Assembly: GCA_016716365.1 (NCBI GenBank)
Contig: JADJWM010000017.1
Location: 372,001 to 436,000, forward strand
DNA from: Chloracidobacterium sp.
GTDB lineage: Bacteria > Acidobacteriota > Blastocatellia > Pyrinomonadales > Pyrinomonadaceae
Length of the DNA: 64,000 bases
Direction: 5' to 3'
Positions 1 to 11,800 of this stretch are shown piece after piece. Made by a program: the position numbers and the translations under genes. Each line of letters begins with the position of its first letter. Positions within the stretch are counted from its first letter, which is position 1. Under the pieces are notes generated by a model. The model ran no database searches, was not told the DNA's origin, and worked only from the letters and a program-made list of their open reading frames with translations.

Positions 1-8
1 CGGGCGGC

Positions 9-611
9 GTGATCAACGTATACCGTTCCGATAACAACAAGGGCGGTCCCGAGGTGTTTATTGACGAAGTGATCGCGGCCCATGCTCGCCGAACCGCGGC
101 CCCGCACATTGCAAAGCTAACAGCGAGGCGCAAAGGAATCCTCGAAACCGCCGCTCGCGATCGCGCCTCAGGCGATGCCCCGATCCCGAAACCGGACCAT
201 GCGCTTCGGAACGACGATCTTGAGAGCTGGACCGAACTGCTTTCTCTTGTCACTGAGCTGATGAAGACGATCGAAGGAGCATTGGCCAAGGGGAACATCG
301 ACTTTGCCGACGCGTTCGGGAACGCGTGCGGGTTTGCAAGCTTTGACCATCCGTTCCTGGATCCGGACACCGACGTATTCAGCTACGAGGATGGTTTCCT
401 GAAACTGCGGCGACGGATCCCCGCCCCCGAACTTATTGCCGGTGTCACCGCGGCACTGGCCAGAATGATGGAGCGGCTGCGCGAGGACCCGTACTTCGGG
501 AGCACGTATCATTTGACGACTCATCGGGTCCGCGTGCTGGTGAACCGCCACCGGCTCCAGTTCGACAGACACGGCCTCAGCCGGGAGTTGAAAAAGATGA
601 TCGCGATCTAG
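9..611 (+). CDS. hypothetical protein, probably 5'-truncated by the window edge
   Basis: Not recognised. The frame is open from the first bases of the window and the first in-frame start is a GTG at position 9, so the true N-terminus probably lies upstream. The visible 200 residues look soluble and largely helical, with many charged residues and no signal peptide, membrane segment or clear catalytic motif. The C-terminal third (around residues 120-195) has an acidic then strongly basic pattern. It ends with a TAG about 50 bp before the next gene on the same strand. No function is assigned. Confidence 0.55.
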   Translation: MINVYRSDNNKGGPEVFIDEVIAAHARRTAAPHIAKLTARRKGILETAARDRASGDAPIPKPDHALRNDDLESWTELLSLVTELMKTIEGALAKGNIDFADAFGNACGFASFDHPFLDPDTDVFSYEDGFLKLRRRIPAPELIAGVTAALARMMERLREDPYFGSTYHLTTHRVRVLVNRHRLQFDRHGLSRELKKMIAI

Positions 612-661
612 TCGGATCTAACCAATTTGTAACGGCGGCCGTCCCGATTAAAATCGATCCT

Positions 662-934
662 ATGGATTGGAAAATGTTCGGGACGGCCTTTTTAGCGCTC
701 TTCCTTGCCGAACTCGGCGACAAGACGCAGCTCGCGGTGATAACTATGTCGTCAAAGGCGGAATCGAAGCTGGCGGTATTTGCCGGGGCAAGCATCGCGC
801 TCCTGCTGGTAACCGGGATCGGGGTGCTCTTTGGGAGCCTCGTTACACAATTCGTTCCGGCCGAATGGCTTCAGCGCATAGTTGCGGTCGCGTTTATCGC
901 GATCGGCGTCCTGATGCTTGCAGGAAAGCTTTAG
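662..934 (+). CDS. UPF0016/GDT1-family membrane cation transporter, single-domain form
   Basis: A 90-residue membrane protein with three hydrophobic segments. The motif ELGDKTQ (about residues 17-23) is the E-x-G-D-[KR]-[TS] signature of the UPF0016/TMEM165/GDT1 family, whose characterised members move Mn2+ or Ca2+. Family proteins usually carry two such repeats. This is the one-repeat bacterial form, which would have to work as a homo- or heterodimer. No second half-gene is adjacent. The last 4 bp overlap the 3' end of the convergent msrA. The family call is from a visible motif; the transported ion is inferred. Confidence 0.85.
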   Translation: MDWKMFGTAFLALFLAELGDKTQLAVITMSSKAESKLAVFAGASIALLLVTGIGVLFGSLVTQFVPAEWLQRIVAVAFIAIGVLMLAGKL

Positions 935-1494
935 GCGGCGCTGGCCGTGCCTTTCTTCAGCTGGTCGACGAATTGTTTGCGGAACTTTGCCACTTTCGGC
1001 GCTACAACGGCGGCACAATAGGGCTGGTTCGGATTGTTCGCGAAATATTCCTGGTGGTAATTCTCGGCCGGCCAGAACTTGTCGAATTTCGTCACCTCGG
1101 TCACGATCGGTTTGTCGTAAATGCCTTGACCGGCGATCTCGTTGATCACCTCACGCGCCGTTCGCTCCTGCTCATCCGAATGATAGAAGATCGCGGAACG
1201 ATAGGAAGTCCCGATGTCGTTTCCCTGCCGGTTTAGCTGCGTCGGGTCGTGGACCGTGAAAAAGACCCGCAGGAGGTCGGCATAAGAGAGCACCGCCGGG
1301 TCGAAACGGACCTGGACCACCTCCGCGTGGCCCGTAGTTTCGGAGCAGACCTCCTGATAGGTCGGGTTCTCTTTGTGCCCGCCCGAATAGCCCGAGACCA
1401 CATCGTCGACCCCCTCCAGGTCATCAAATACGGCCTCTACGCACCAAAAACAACCGGCGGCAAGCGTTGCAGTTTCCAACTCATTCTGTGTCAT
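931..1494 (-). CDS. msrA: peptide-methionine (S)-S-oxide reductase
   Basis: Reduces methionine-S-sulfoxide in proteins and free methionine sulfoxide, using thioredoxin as the usual electron source. The catalytic motif GCFWC is at residues 14-18, with Cys15 as the nucleophile. The conserved Y-S-G-G segment and the family motif NYHQEYF are present, followed by a C-terminal Cys in PYCAAVV that could act in recycling. Length (187 aa) is normal. It is the last gene of a tight minus-strand run acsA-mtnB-msrA, starting only 6 bp after the mtnB stop, so co-transcription is likely. Confidence 0.95.
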   Translation of the reverse strand: MTQNELETATLAAGCFWCVEAVFDDLEGVDDVVSGYSGGHKENPTYQEVCSETTGHAEVVQVRFDPAVLSYADLLRVFFTVHDPTQLNRQGNDIGTSYRSAIFYHSDEQERTAREVINEIAGQGIYDKPIVTEVTKFDKFWPAENYHQEYFANNPNQPYCAAVVAPKVAKFRKQFVDQLKKGTASAA

Positions 1495-1500
1495 AAATTT

Positions 1501-2130
1501 CTATCTCCTCGATCCTGACCGCTCAGTAACGTCGAAAAGAAACTCGAATATCTCGGTGTTGCGCATCGCATCAGCGACGGTCTCGCCCCATGTATAAAGC
1601 CCGTGCCGGCGAAGAAAGACAGCGTGGATCGATGTATTCTCCATAAGGACGTTCTCGATAACGTGTGCAAGTGCTATCAGGTCGCCCGAGTTTTCAACGA
1701 TCGGGATCATTTCGGTGTGCTCGTGGCTGGTCACTCCGGAAAGCCCTTTTAATACTTCATAGCCTTTGAACGAGACGGAACCGTCAACGAACGCGGCATC
1801 GGCCACGATTGTCCCAGCGACCGAACGCGAGTAGAGCACACACCGGGCCCGCGGGCGGTGGCGATAGATCGCCAGATGGAGCAGGGTTTCGTCGGATGGC
1901 CGTCCGAAACCCTGAAGTATCTCGGCATCGTCGTCGATCTCGAAAAAGTTCGCATCATCGGTCGGATTCACACCGCGGCCCGGCGACGTGATCCAAAGCC
2001 GGGCGGGCTTTCGAGCCAAAAGCACGCTGAAGTTCGCCCCTGACCCGGCGAGCCAGCCGCGGCGAAAATATTCTCGTCCGGCCTCGGCCAGCTCTTCTTC
2101 TGGCCGCGACGGCCTGCTTTCATCAGCCAT
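1501..2130 (-). CDS. mtnB: methylthioribulose-1-phosphate dehydratase-like class II aldolase, two zinc His replaced
   Basis: Resembles MtnB/APIP of the methionine salvage pathway, which dehydrates methylthioribulose-1-phosphate. The C-terminal family block RRHGLYTWGET (about residues 174-184) and the KGYEVLKG segment support this. In characterised members a His-x-His pair in a LHTHS-type motif binds the catalytic zinc. Here the equivalent stretch (residues 99-103) is LYSRS, so both histidines are replaced, while the third ligand (His176) remains. Catalysis may be lost or altered. It lies 5 bp after acsA and 6 bp before msrA. No other methionine-salvage gene is in the window. Confidence 0.8.
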   Translation of the reverse strand: MADESRPSRPEEELAEAGREYFRRGWLAGSGANFSVLLARKPARLWITSPGRGVNPTDDANFFEIDDDAEILQGFGRPSDETLLHLAIYRHRPRARCVLYSRSVAGTIVADAAFVDGSVSFKGYEVLKGLSGVTSHEHTEMIPIVENSGDLIALAHVIENVLMENTSIHAVFLRRHGLYTWGETVADAMRNTEIFEFLFDVTERSGSRR

Positions 2131-2135
2131 TAAGC

Positions 2136-4088
<1,953 letters not shown>

Positions 4089-4236
4089 AAACGCAAGTAT
4101 AATTTATGCGCAACGCGAGGCGAAAACCTTCCATTCTCTCAACCGGCAATTCATTTGGGAATGACCGCATGGGCGTGTAAAATCCGGGAAGCCGAATCAG
4201 CACGCCGCCGCGGACAGCACGCCCGGCACCATTTCA

Positions 4237-5745
4237 ATGCCATTGCTCGAAATGAAGGAGATCGTGAAGGAATTTCCCGGGGTCAGGGCCCTGGATGGCG
4301 TGAGCTTTACGCTTGAAGCGGGTGAGTTCCACGCCCTTGTCGGCGAGAACGGTGCCGGAAAATCGACCCTGATGAAGGTGCTTTCCGGTGTTTACCCGGA
4401 GGGGCAATACGAAGGCGAGATCCTAATCGAGAACGTGCCGCAGCGTTTTCGCGGCGTCCGCGATTCCGAAGAAGCCGGTGTCGCGATCATTTTTCAGGAA
4501 CTCTCGCTGGTCAAGGAACTCACCGTCGGCGAGAACATCTTTCTCGGACAGGAACCTTCGCGGATGGGGATCATCGATTGGTCCGAACTCTACCACCGGG
4601 CATCGAAACTCCTGAACGAACTCCACCTACCCATCGACCCTCGTATCAAAGCCGGTTCTCTCGGCATCGGCCAGCAGCAGTTGGTCGAGATCGCGAAGGC
4701 GCTGTCAAAGAACGCCCGTATTCTGGTGCTCGACGAGCCGACAGCCGCGTTGACTGAAGCAGAGGTCGAAACGCTCTTTTCGATCCTTTCGAAATTGAAA
4801 GAAAGCGGCGTCGGGCTGATCTACATCTCGCATAAACTCGATGAGGTCTTTAGAATGAGCGACCGGATCACGGTTCTGCGTGACGGACGAACCGTTGCGA
4901 CCCATTCGGCCGAAGATCTTGACAAGGAAAAGGTGATCCGGCTGATGGTCGGCCGTGAGGTCGGCGACATTTTTCCGAAGGTCGATCACGAACTTGGCGA
5001 GACGGCATTGGAGGTGAAGGGGCTGACCGCTTACGCTGCTGAAGACGCGTCAAAAAAACGACTGGACGATATCTCTTTCTCCGTTCGCAGGGGAGAAGTT
5101 CTAGGGATCGCCGGCCTGATGGGCGCCGGGCGAACCGAACTTCTCCAGTCAATTTTCGGTGCCTGGCCCGGCCGACTCGATCGAGAGGTGCGCGTTGGCG
5201 GGCGACCGGTGAATATCCGGAAGCCGAGCGACGCGATCGCGGCCGGTATCGGCTTTGTGACCGAGGACCGCAAGCGATTCGGACTCATAATCGACCAGAC
5301 AATAATGGACAACCTGACGCTCGCGGGCCTCAGGGAGATCTCCGGGGCTTTCCTGCGCGATCGCACGCGTGAACTGATCGCTGCCCGCAAGCCTATGGAG
5401 GCTTTGAAGATCAAGGCCTCGTCTCCGCTTACGCCGGCCGGAACACTTTCGGGCGGGAACCAGCAAAAGGTCGTACTGGGAAAATGGCTTTTAACGGACC
5501 CGAAGGTCCTCCTTCTGGATGAGCCCACCCGCGGCATCGATGTCGGCGCCAAACAGGAGATCTACTCCGAGATAAATGAGCTTGCGAAGGAGGGCCTCGC
5601 CATCGTCCTGGTGTCTTCGGAACTTCCGGAGATACTGGGCCTCTCCGACAGGATCATCGTGCTCCACGAAGGCCGCGTGACCGGCGAATTCACCCGGCAG
5701 GATGCAACTCCCGAAAAGGTCATGACGGCTGCGACCGGACATTGA
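4237..5745 (+). CDS. sugar ABC importer ATP-binding protein (XylG/MglA type), duplicated ATPase domain
   Basis: A double-cassette CUT2-class ATPase for a monosaccharide importer. Domain 1 has Walker A GENGAGKS (residues 36-43), a signature-like LGIGQQQLVEIAKAL and Walker B ILVLDEPTAAL. Domain 2 has the degenerate Walker A GLMGAGRTE typical of this class and a good signature LSGGNQQKVVLGKWL. The details look most like xylose-type XylG, but the substrate cannot be fixed from sequence. It is followed after 45 bp by the permease gene. No periplasmic binding protein gene is present in the window. Confidence 0.9.
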   Translation: MPLLEMKEIVKEFPGVRALDGVSFTLEAGEFHALVGENGAGKSTLMKVLSGVYPEGQYEGEILIENVPQRFRGVRDSEEAGVAIIFQELSLVKELTVGENIFLGQEPSRMGIIDWSELYHRASKLLNELHLPIDPRIKAGSLGIGQQQLVEIAKALSKNARILVLDEPTAALTEAEVETLFSILSKLKESGVGLIYISHKLDEVFRMSDRITVLRDGRTVATHSAEDLDKEKVIRLMVGREVGDIFPKVDHELGETALEVKGLTAYAAEDASKKRLDDISFSVRRGEVLGIAGLMGAGRTELLQSIFGAWPGRLDREVRVGGRPVNIRKPSDAIAAGIGFVTEDRKRFGLIIDQTIMDNLTLAGLREISGAFLRDRTRELIAARKPMEALKIKASSPLTPAGTLSGGNQQKVVLGKWLLTDPKVLLLDEPTRGIDVGAKQEIYSEINELAKEGLAIVLVSSELPEILGLSDRIIVLHEGRVTGEFTRQDATPEKVMTAATGH

Positions 5746-5790
5746 GACTTGTCCGTTCTCAGTGACCAATCGTCAGTTAATTAGAAGAAG

Positions 5791-6732
5791 ATGAACGCCA
5801 CGAAAGAACAACTATTTTCACGGTCATCATTGCGGGCCTACATCATGATCTTCGTGCTGGGCCTGATCTGGCTTTTCTTCCACTGGGCCACGGATTCCAT
5901 ATTCCTGACGTCGCGAAACCTCTCGAACCTGATGACGCAAATGACGGTCACGGCGATCCTCGCGGTCGGGATGCTGATGGTGATCGTTTCGGCGAACATC
6001 GACCTTTCGGTTGGCTCGGTGATCGGGTTTGCAGGCGGGATCGCGGCCTATTCGCTCACGACCCTGGAATATAGCCTGCCGGTCTCGATACTTTTCGCGG
6101 TCCTTGTGGGCATCGCGATCGGCCTGTTTCACGGTGCCTTGACCGCATATCTGAACATCCCTGCCTTCATCGTCACGCTCGGGGGATTGTTGGCATGGCG
6201 TGGAGCAACAAAATGGCTGCTCCAGGGGAACACGATCCCTATCTCAAGTGATGAGTTCAAGTTCATCGGGCAGGGCAACGTTCCGCAGACGATAGGTTGG
6301 GTGCTGGCCGGTGTGGCCATCCTCTTCGTCATCTTCATGACTTTTCGTAAAGCGGCATCGGTAAAAACCTACGGCTTGGGCGAGGCCGCATACGGCCGGG
6401 AAGTGTTGAAAGCTCTGCTCCCGATCGGCGGCATTGTCGCGTTCATTTGGGTGATGAACTCGTATCTGGGCGTGCCGATCCCGGTTCTCATCCTTCTCGC
6501 CGTCGCGTTGACGGGTGCATTTTTAACAAACTCGACAACTTTCGGCCGATATTTGTATGCGATCGGCGGCAACGCCGAGGCGGCCAGGCTTTCGGGGATA
6601 AATAATAAACGCAATATTCTCAAGGTCTATGCACTGCTCGGTGCCCTGACCGGCATCGCCTCGCTCATCTTTACCGCGCGTGTGGGAAGCGAAGATCATC
6701 CCCCGATAAAACTCATCGTTCTTTCAGGCTGA
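5791..6732 (+). CDS. sugar ABC importer permease (XylH type), C-terminally truncated
   Basis: A CUT2-type permease with about eight hydrophobic segments, containing the family motif SANIDLSVGS (about residues 68-77) and ARLSGINNKR near residue 270. Full-length relatives run to about 390 residues. Here homology stops at ARVGS (residue 300), and the last 13 codons are simply the antisense of the convergent moaA 3' end before a chance stop. The conserved IGGTSL-type block and final membrane segments are missing. The importer is therefore probably non-functional, or the locus has suffered a deletion next to moaA. It follows the ATPase gene by 45 bp. Confidence 0.85.
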   Translation: MNATKEQLFSRSSLRAYIMIFVLGLIWLFFHWATDSIFLTSRNLSNLMTQMTVTAILAVGMLMVIVSANIDLSVGSVIGFAGGIAAYSLTTLEYSLPVSILFAVLVGIAIGLFHGALTAYLNIPAFIVTLGGLLAWRGATKWLLQGNTIPISSDEFKFIGQGNVPQTIGWVLAGVAILFVIFMTFRKAASVKTYGLGEAAYGREVLKALLPIGGIVAFIWVMNSYLGVPIPVLILLAVALTGAFLTNSTTFGRYLYAIGGNAEAARLSGINNKRNILKVYALLGALTGIASLIFTARVGSEDHPPIKLIVLSG

Positions 6733-7685
6733 ACAAAATCCGGGTCATTGATGCGATGACTTGGTTCTTTTTTCAGCACGGCTGCTTTAATAAATTCAAC
6801 GATCTTGGCGGTCGAGGCCCCGCTGCGAAGGACTCCGCGAAGGTCATGTTCTTCGGTTGAGAACAGGCAGGTACGTATCTGTCCGTCCGCGGTCAGCCGG
6901 ATCCGCGAACAAGCACCGCAAAACATCTCCGTAACCGGAGCGATAATGCCTATCTCGCCGGGCAAACCGTCGGCGAACCTGTATTTCCACGAGGTCGAAC
7001 TGCCGCGAGAGGTGTTCTTAAGCGTGAGTGGGATCTCTTTGTCAATAGCATCGCGTATCTCCCGTCCCGAAACGACCATGTCGCGTGACCAATCGTGACC
7101 GCTGTCGAGCGGCATGTACTCGATGAATCGAAAACTCAGGTCGTGATCGATGGCGAATCTCGCAAAATCGACGACCTCATCATCGTTCCTTCCGCGGACG
7201 ATCACCGCATTGACCTTGATCGGCCGAAATCCTAGCCGGTGGGCGATCCCGATCGAGTCAAGCACCCTGTCGAGGCCGTCGACGCCGGTTATCTCCCGAA
7301 ACCGCTCCGGCCTAAGGCTGTCCAGGCTGAACGTAACGCGGTCCAATCCGGCATTCTTCAATGCCTCTGCGTGCCGCGCGAAATCATAGCCATTGGTGGT
7401 CAGGGCGATGTCCGTCAGGCTTGGCTTCAATCGCGATAGTTTCTCGACCAGCACGGGAACGTCCCGACGGATCAGCGGCTCTCCGCCCGTCAATCGGATC
7501 TTTTCGATCCCAAGCGAGACAAATATCGCGGCGATATATTCGAGTTCCTCGAAGGTGAGCAGTTTTTCTTTCTTGGCCCACGACGGCTCGCCGTGCGGAA
7601 GACAGTAGAAACACCGGAAATTACAGCGGTCCGTCAGCGAGATTCGAAGATCGCGGATCGTCCGGTTGTGTGCATCGACGAGCAT
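6696..7685 (-). CDS. moaA: GTP 3',8-cyclase, molybdenum cofactor biosynthesis
   Basis: A radical SAM enzyme that, with MoaC, converts GTP to cyclic pyranopterin phosphate, the first step of Moco synthesis. The N-terminal cluster motif is CNFRCFYC (about residues 22-29). The C-terminal second cluster is supplied by MFCGACSRIRL plus a later Cys. The protein ends in the conserved Gly-Gly, so its 3' end is intact even though it overlaps the truncated permease gene by 37 bp. At 329 aa it has the normal length. No other moa gene is nearby. Confidence 0.95.
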   Translation of the reverse strand: MLVDAHNRTIRDLRISLTDRCNFRCFYCLPHGEPSWAKKEKLLTFEELEYIAAIFVSLGIEKIRLTGGEPLIRRDVPVLVEKLSRLKPSLTDIALTTNGYDFARHAEALKNAGLDRVTFSLDSLRPERFREITGVDGLDRVLDSIGIAHRLGFRPIKVNAVIVRGRNDDEVVDFARFAIDHDLSFRFIEYMPLDSGHDWSRDMVVSGREIRDAIDKEIPLTLKNTSRGSSTSWKYRFADGLPGEIGIIAPVTEMFCGACSRIRLTADGQIRTCLFSTEEHDLRGVLRSGASTAKIVEFIKAAVLKKEPSHRINDPDFVQPERTMSFIGG

Positions 7686-7790
7686 TTATTCAATGATACA
7701 GGAAAGGGCCGGAAAGGGCCGCGGTAAACAGCACGCAAAGGACCAGAAACCACCCGCAAGATCGATGAATCATAAATTGCTCCGATACTA

Positions 7791-8732
7791 TCACTTTCTA
7801 CCGTCATCCTTTCTTAAATATCGAGCATTTCTCTTTAACCCCACAAGTTTGGTTCTTTTCATTGGGCTGCGGCGAAACCGCTCAGCGTATTGCTCGTGCG
7901 TCAACGCAGCGACTACATCGAGGTCGAGGGAAGTCTCGCCGGCACGCGGTTCGAAGGCTGGTTCCGAAGTCGGTTTTTCAAATCGGTTCCACGGGCAAAC
8001 ATCCTGGCAAACGTCGCAGCCATAGATCCAGCCGTCGAGACCACTGGCTGCGCCGGCCGGGAGTTCATCGCCCCGCAGTTCGATGGTCACATACGAAATA
8101 CATTTGTTCGAATCCACGACATAAGGCTCGACGATCGCATCGGTCGGACAGGCCTGGATGCACATTGTGCAGGTTCCGCAATGGTCGCCGACCGGTTCCG
8201 TGTCGCATTCCAATTCCAGGTCAAGCAGTATTTCGCCGAGGAAGACCCATGAACCGAGGTCCTGCGTGATCAGGTTCGAATGTTTCCCGATCCAACCGAG
8301 ACCTGCGCGGACGGCCCACGCTTTCTCCATGACCGGGGACGTGTCCACGCAGATCTTTCCCTCGGCGTTCGGCCTTTCGTTCTTTATCCAGTCGAGCAAT
8401 GCGGCGAGTTTTCCCTTGACCACGTCGTGGTAATCGTCGCCCCATGCATAGCGAGAGATCTTGCCGCGGCCGTCGGTTTCAGCGTGTTCGTGCGGGGTAA
8501 AATAATTGACCGCGGCGGAGATCACGGTCTTTGCGGCAGGAAAAAGGATGCGGGGGTCGGCACGTTTCTCGGGATCGCGGGCCATCCAAAGCATCTCTCC
8601 GTGAAAGCCGCGGCCGAGCCAATTCCTGAGCCGGGAGCCCTCATCGGCGAGAGCCTCAGCCGGCGCGAACCCGACCTTTTGGATGCCCAGTTCTCCGGCC
8701 TTTTGTCTGATCGCCTGCTCAAACGAATGCAC
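7791..8732 (-). CDS. queG: epoxyqueuosine reductase, short form
   Basis: Carries out the final step of queuosine tRNA modification, reducing epoxyqueuosine with a cobalamin and two 4Fe-4S clusters. The ferredoxin-like motif CGTCTMCIQACP and a second set CDVCQDVCPWNRF are clear, and the conserved AWAVRAGLGWIGKH block is present. At 313 aa it lacks the C-terminal extension of longer homologues but ends in a recognisable KRTKLVGLKRN segment, so it looks complete. It is a single gene downstream of the TonB receptor gene on the same strand, separated from it by a terminator. Confidence 0.93.
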   Translation of the reverse strand: MHSFEQAIRQKAGELGIQKVGFAPAEALADEGSRLRNWLGRGFHGEMLWMARDPEKRADPRILFPAAKTVISAAVNYFTPHEHAETDGRGKISRYAWGDDYHDVVKGKLAALLDWIKNERPNAEGKICVDTSPVMEKAWAVRAGLGWIGKHSNLITQDLGSWVFLGEILLDLELECDTEPVGDHCGTCTMCIQACPTDAIVEPYVVDSNKCISYVTIELRGDELPAGAASGLDGWIYGCDVCQDVCPWNRFEKPTSEPAFEPRAGETSLDLDVVAALTHEQYAERFRRSPMKRTKLVGLKRNARYLRKDDGRK

Positions 8733-8760
8733 TTGAAGATTATTGTCCAGTCGATCGCAA

Positions 8761-8795
8761 AAGAAAAAGGCCGGTCGGAACGAACCGCCGGCCTT
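8761..8795 (-). terminator. rho-independent terminator of the TonB receptor gene
   Basis: On the minus strand AAGGCCGG pairs with CCGGCCTT around an inner CGGT/ACCG stem, followed by TTTTTCTTTT. It sits about 20 bp after the receptor stop codon and just before queG. Confidence 0.85.
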
Positions 8796-8816
8796 ACAAA
8801 TGAACTCGGTTTCAAA

Positions 8817-11800
8817 CTAGAAGTTCAGCTTGAAGCCGAATTGGAACTGACGCGGATCATAGGCCGCGGTCGACTTACTGAAATACCTGAAACTTTCCGT
8901 CCTTTGGCCAAGGGCGTTCACGTCGCGGTAATTCGGCGATGCCGAGGCCTCGTTGAACCGGTTCAGTAGGTTGAATCCTTCGGCGATCAGGTCGAGACGG
9001 AAACGCTCGCCAAAACGGAAAGCACGCGTTAGGCGAAGGTCGACCGAAGCATAGCCCCGCGTGAGGCCCCGGTTTCGGCTGAGGTTGCCGACCGAGAACT
9101 CCCCGTCCGTGATAAGCGGCGTTACGCAGCCGGACTCGCCGGGTACGCAGAGCGAACCGTCAGGGTTCACACTCGGACGGTCGGTTTGGGTCGATTGGTC
9201 GTTATTTGCGTCCACGTTAGTGATGATGTTAAACGGCCGGCCCGACGAGAACTCGATGATCGGCGCTAACGAAAAATCGGCCATGAACCGCTTCCAGCCC
9301 GAATCGGCACTTCTCCACGAGGCCGGTGAGGCGATCACGCCGCTGAGGACGAAGCGGTGCCGCTGGTCAAAGAGCGAGTCGGCCCATTCCGCCCGGAAAT
9401 CGTTCACATCTTGAGCGATCAGAAGGGTCTGCAGATCTGAAGAATCGTCCTGCGACTGCGAAAGAGTGTACGAAGCTAGGAACTGGAAGTTGTTGGCGAA
9501 CCTTCGTTTCAGCTCAAAATTAAGAGCGTTGTACTTCGAATTACCGTCCGAGATCTGAGCGTTCACCGACCCGAACGGCGAGATCACGCCCGGCGTCCTC
9601 AAACTTCCCGCCAATTGGGAATCAAGGACCGCCTTTGAGACCGCCCCGCCGGAAAGTGCGCTTGCGAGGAAGTAGTTCGGTGCGTTCGGGCGGAAGAAAT
9701 TCGCGATCGCCGGCGCGACGACGCGGCCCGTCGGGCATTGGGCGACCATTCCCGGGATCACGACCGCACAGCCGACACCGGCAGGGCTGCCGGGAGCCGT
9801 TGTCGGGATTGAAAAAGCAATGGCTGCCTGCGTGCTTGTCGGCAGAGCTCCGCCAAAGAAGCGTTGGAAATTCTGGATCTGCAGTGCGGTGTTCGGCGTG
9901 TTCAGGTCGGTCGGATGCGGCAGATGGTGAGCACTTACGTAGATGTAAGACGCCGAAAATGCCACGTCGTCCGTAAGCCGGGTCTCGACCGTAAGGTTGC
10001 CCTGAGTCGCCGACGCATACTGGAAGTCCTTGGCGATCGGGAGGGTAAACGGTAATACGGGGCCGAAACCCGAGAACGTCTGGTCGTCGAACCGCTGCCG
10101 CCCGAACTGATACTGGGCCGAAGAGGCCACGCCCGGTGTGACTGGATTTCCGAAGGCTCCGCAGAGGGCCGCATTCGAACCTTGGGCCCCGCAGACCGTC
10201 CCATGAAATACGAGGGCTGCATTCAGCAGGGTCGGAGCTCCCGTCGATGTGTTGATCGGGACTGGAGTTCCCGCCGTAAGCACAGCCTGCTGCTGCTGGG
10301 CAGCATCTGCAATGTCCGAGTTGAAAGCGACCGCAAGCAGCGGATGGTCATAGAAAATACCCAGGGCACCGCGAATCACCGTCCTGCCGTTGCCGGTGAC
10401 ATCGTAGGCAAACCCGAATCGAGGCGCCCAGTTGTTCGTGTCGCGCGGGATGCCCTGCTGGACCCCGACCGCATCCTGCGCCGCGAGAATGTCGGCTTCG
10501 GAAAGGTTGATGCCCGAAAGCGGATCGCGAAACGCGACCGGAGCGATCGTCTCAGTCAGTTCGACGTCATACCGGACGCCGTAGTTAATGGTCAGCCTCC
10601 GGGCTGCCCGCCATGAATCCTGGGCAAAGAAAGCGATCGGGGTGTTCTTGATCCGGCTGATGGGGTTTCCGAAACCCTGGACGTAGATCGAAGGCAATCC
10701 TAGACCGTATGATTGGACAGGCGTGAATGCCGGAGCCGACGCCGGGAAGCCGAGGTTTGCCGCGGAGAAATCGCCGAAATTGAAAAGGCCCGCAAAATTC
10801 AGCTCGAAAAGAGCGTCGGGAATGTTAACGAAATTCACATCGCCGCCGAATTTTAGCGTGTGGCTCCCGGCGATCCAGTTGAAATTGTCCGCGAACTGGT
10901 AGCGGGTCTCGGTCCGGTCAACCGGCGAGAAAAGCTCGCGCCCGATGAAGGCCGTGCCGGAAATATTGTAGGCGACGGCATCCCCGTTCTGCGATTTGAA
11001 CGTCGTGTCGCGCCGGCCGTAGCTGAAACGCAGTTCGTTCGCCGTCAACCCGCTCAACACCGAGTTGAGGGCGGCCGAGATCGAGTAATCCGAAACTTCC
11101 GTGATACCAGTCCTCGAAAAATCGTTCTGCCCCAGCGATTGGTTCTGCGATTCGACCTGGATGCCGGTCAGCGTGCCCGGATTGTAGCCGAACCTCATCG
11201 TGAGCTGATGGTCCTGGTTGAAGTTGTGGTCGCCGCGGATCGAGAAATAGTTGCTTCGATCGGTGACCGGGAATACCTGTTGAAGGTCGTTCAAGGGGCG
11301 GAACGCGATGAACTGGCCTTCCGAATTGGTCGTGCCGGTCGGGACCGGGGCTCCGGTCAGAAGGAACCGCGAGCCGATCACGCCGGGAAGGATCGGGCTG
11401 ATCGCCGGACAGGCGCTTCCGTCGTTTGGGCTGATCAGCGGATTCGCACCGGTCAATGCGGTCGCGCTTCCGCTGGCCGCAAAGAATGCATATGCACGGG
11501 CAGCGCAGATGTTAGCGGGCACGCCGCTCGCAAGCAGGGTGTTGATGAAACCTGCCTGTTGGGGCGTCAGGTTATCGAACGTCCTCGCGATCGGGTTCAG
11601 GCCCGGGATCACCGGGATCGAGGCCGATGCCGTAAGGCCGGCCGCTACATCGCTGGTGAAGAATCCGGACTCATTCCTCTGCCTCCGCTCGAACGCCGCG
11701 AAGAAGAAGGTGCGGTCCTTCACGATCGGGCCGCCTAAGGTGGCCCCGTATTGGGTCCTCGTATACGCGGATTTGAAGGGTGCGAAGGGGTTCCTCGCCT

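Noticed and set aside
667..1236. 189-codon frame overlapping the UPF0016 gene and msrA
   Set aside because: It is a frame-shifted shadow of two recognised genes, rich in Arg, with no conserved motif.
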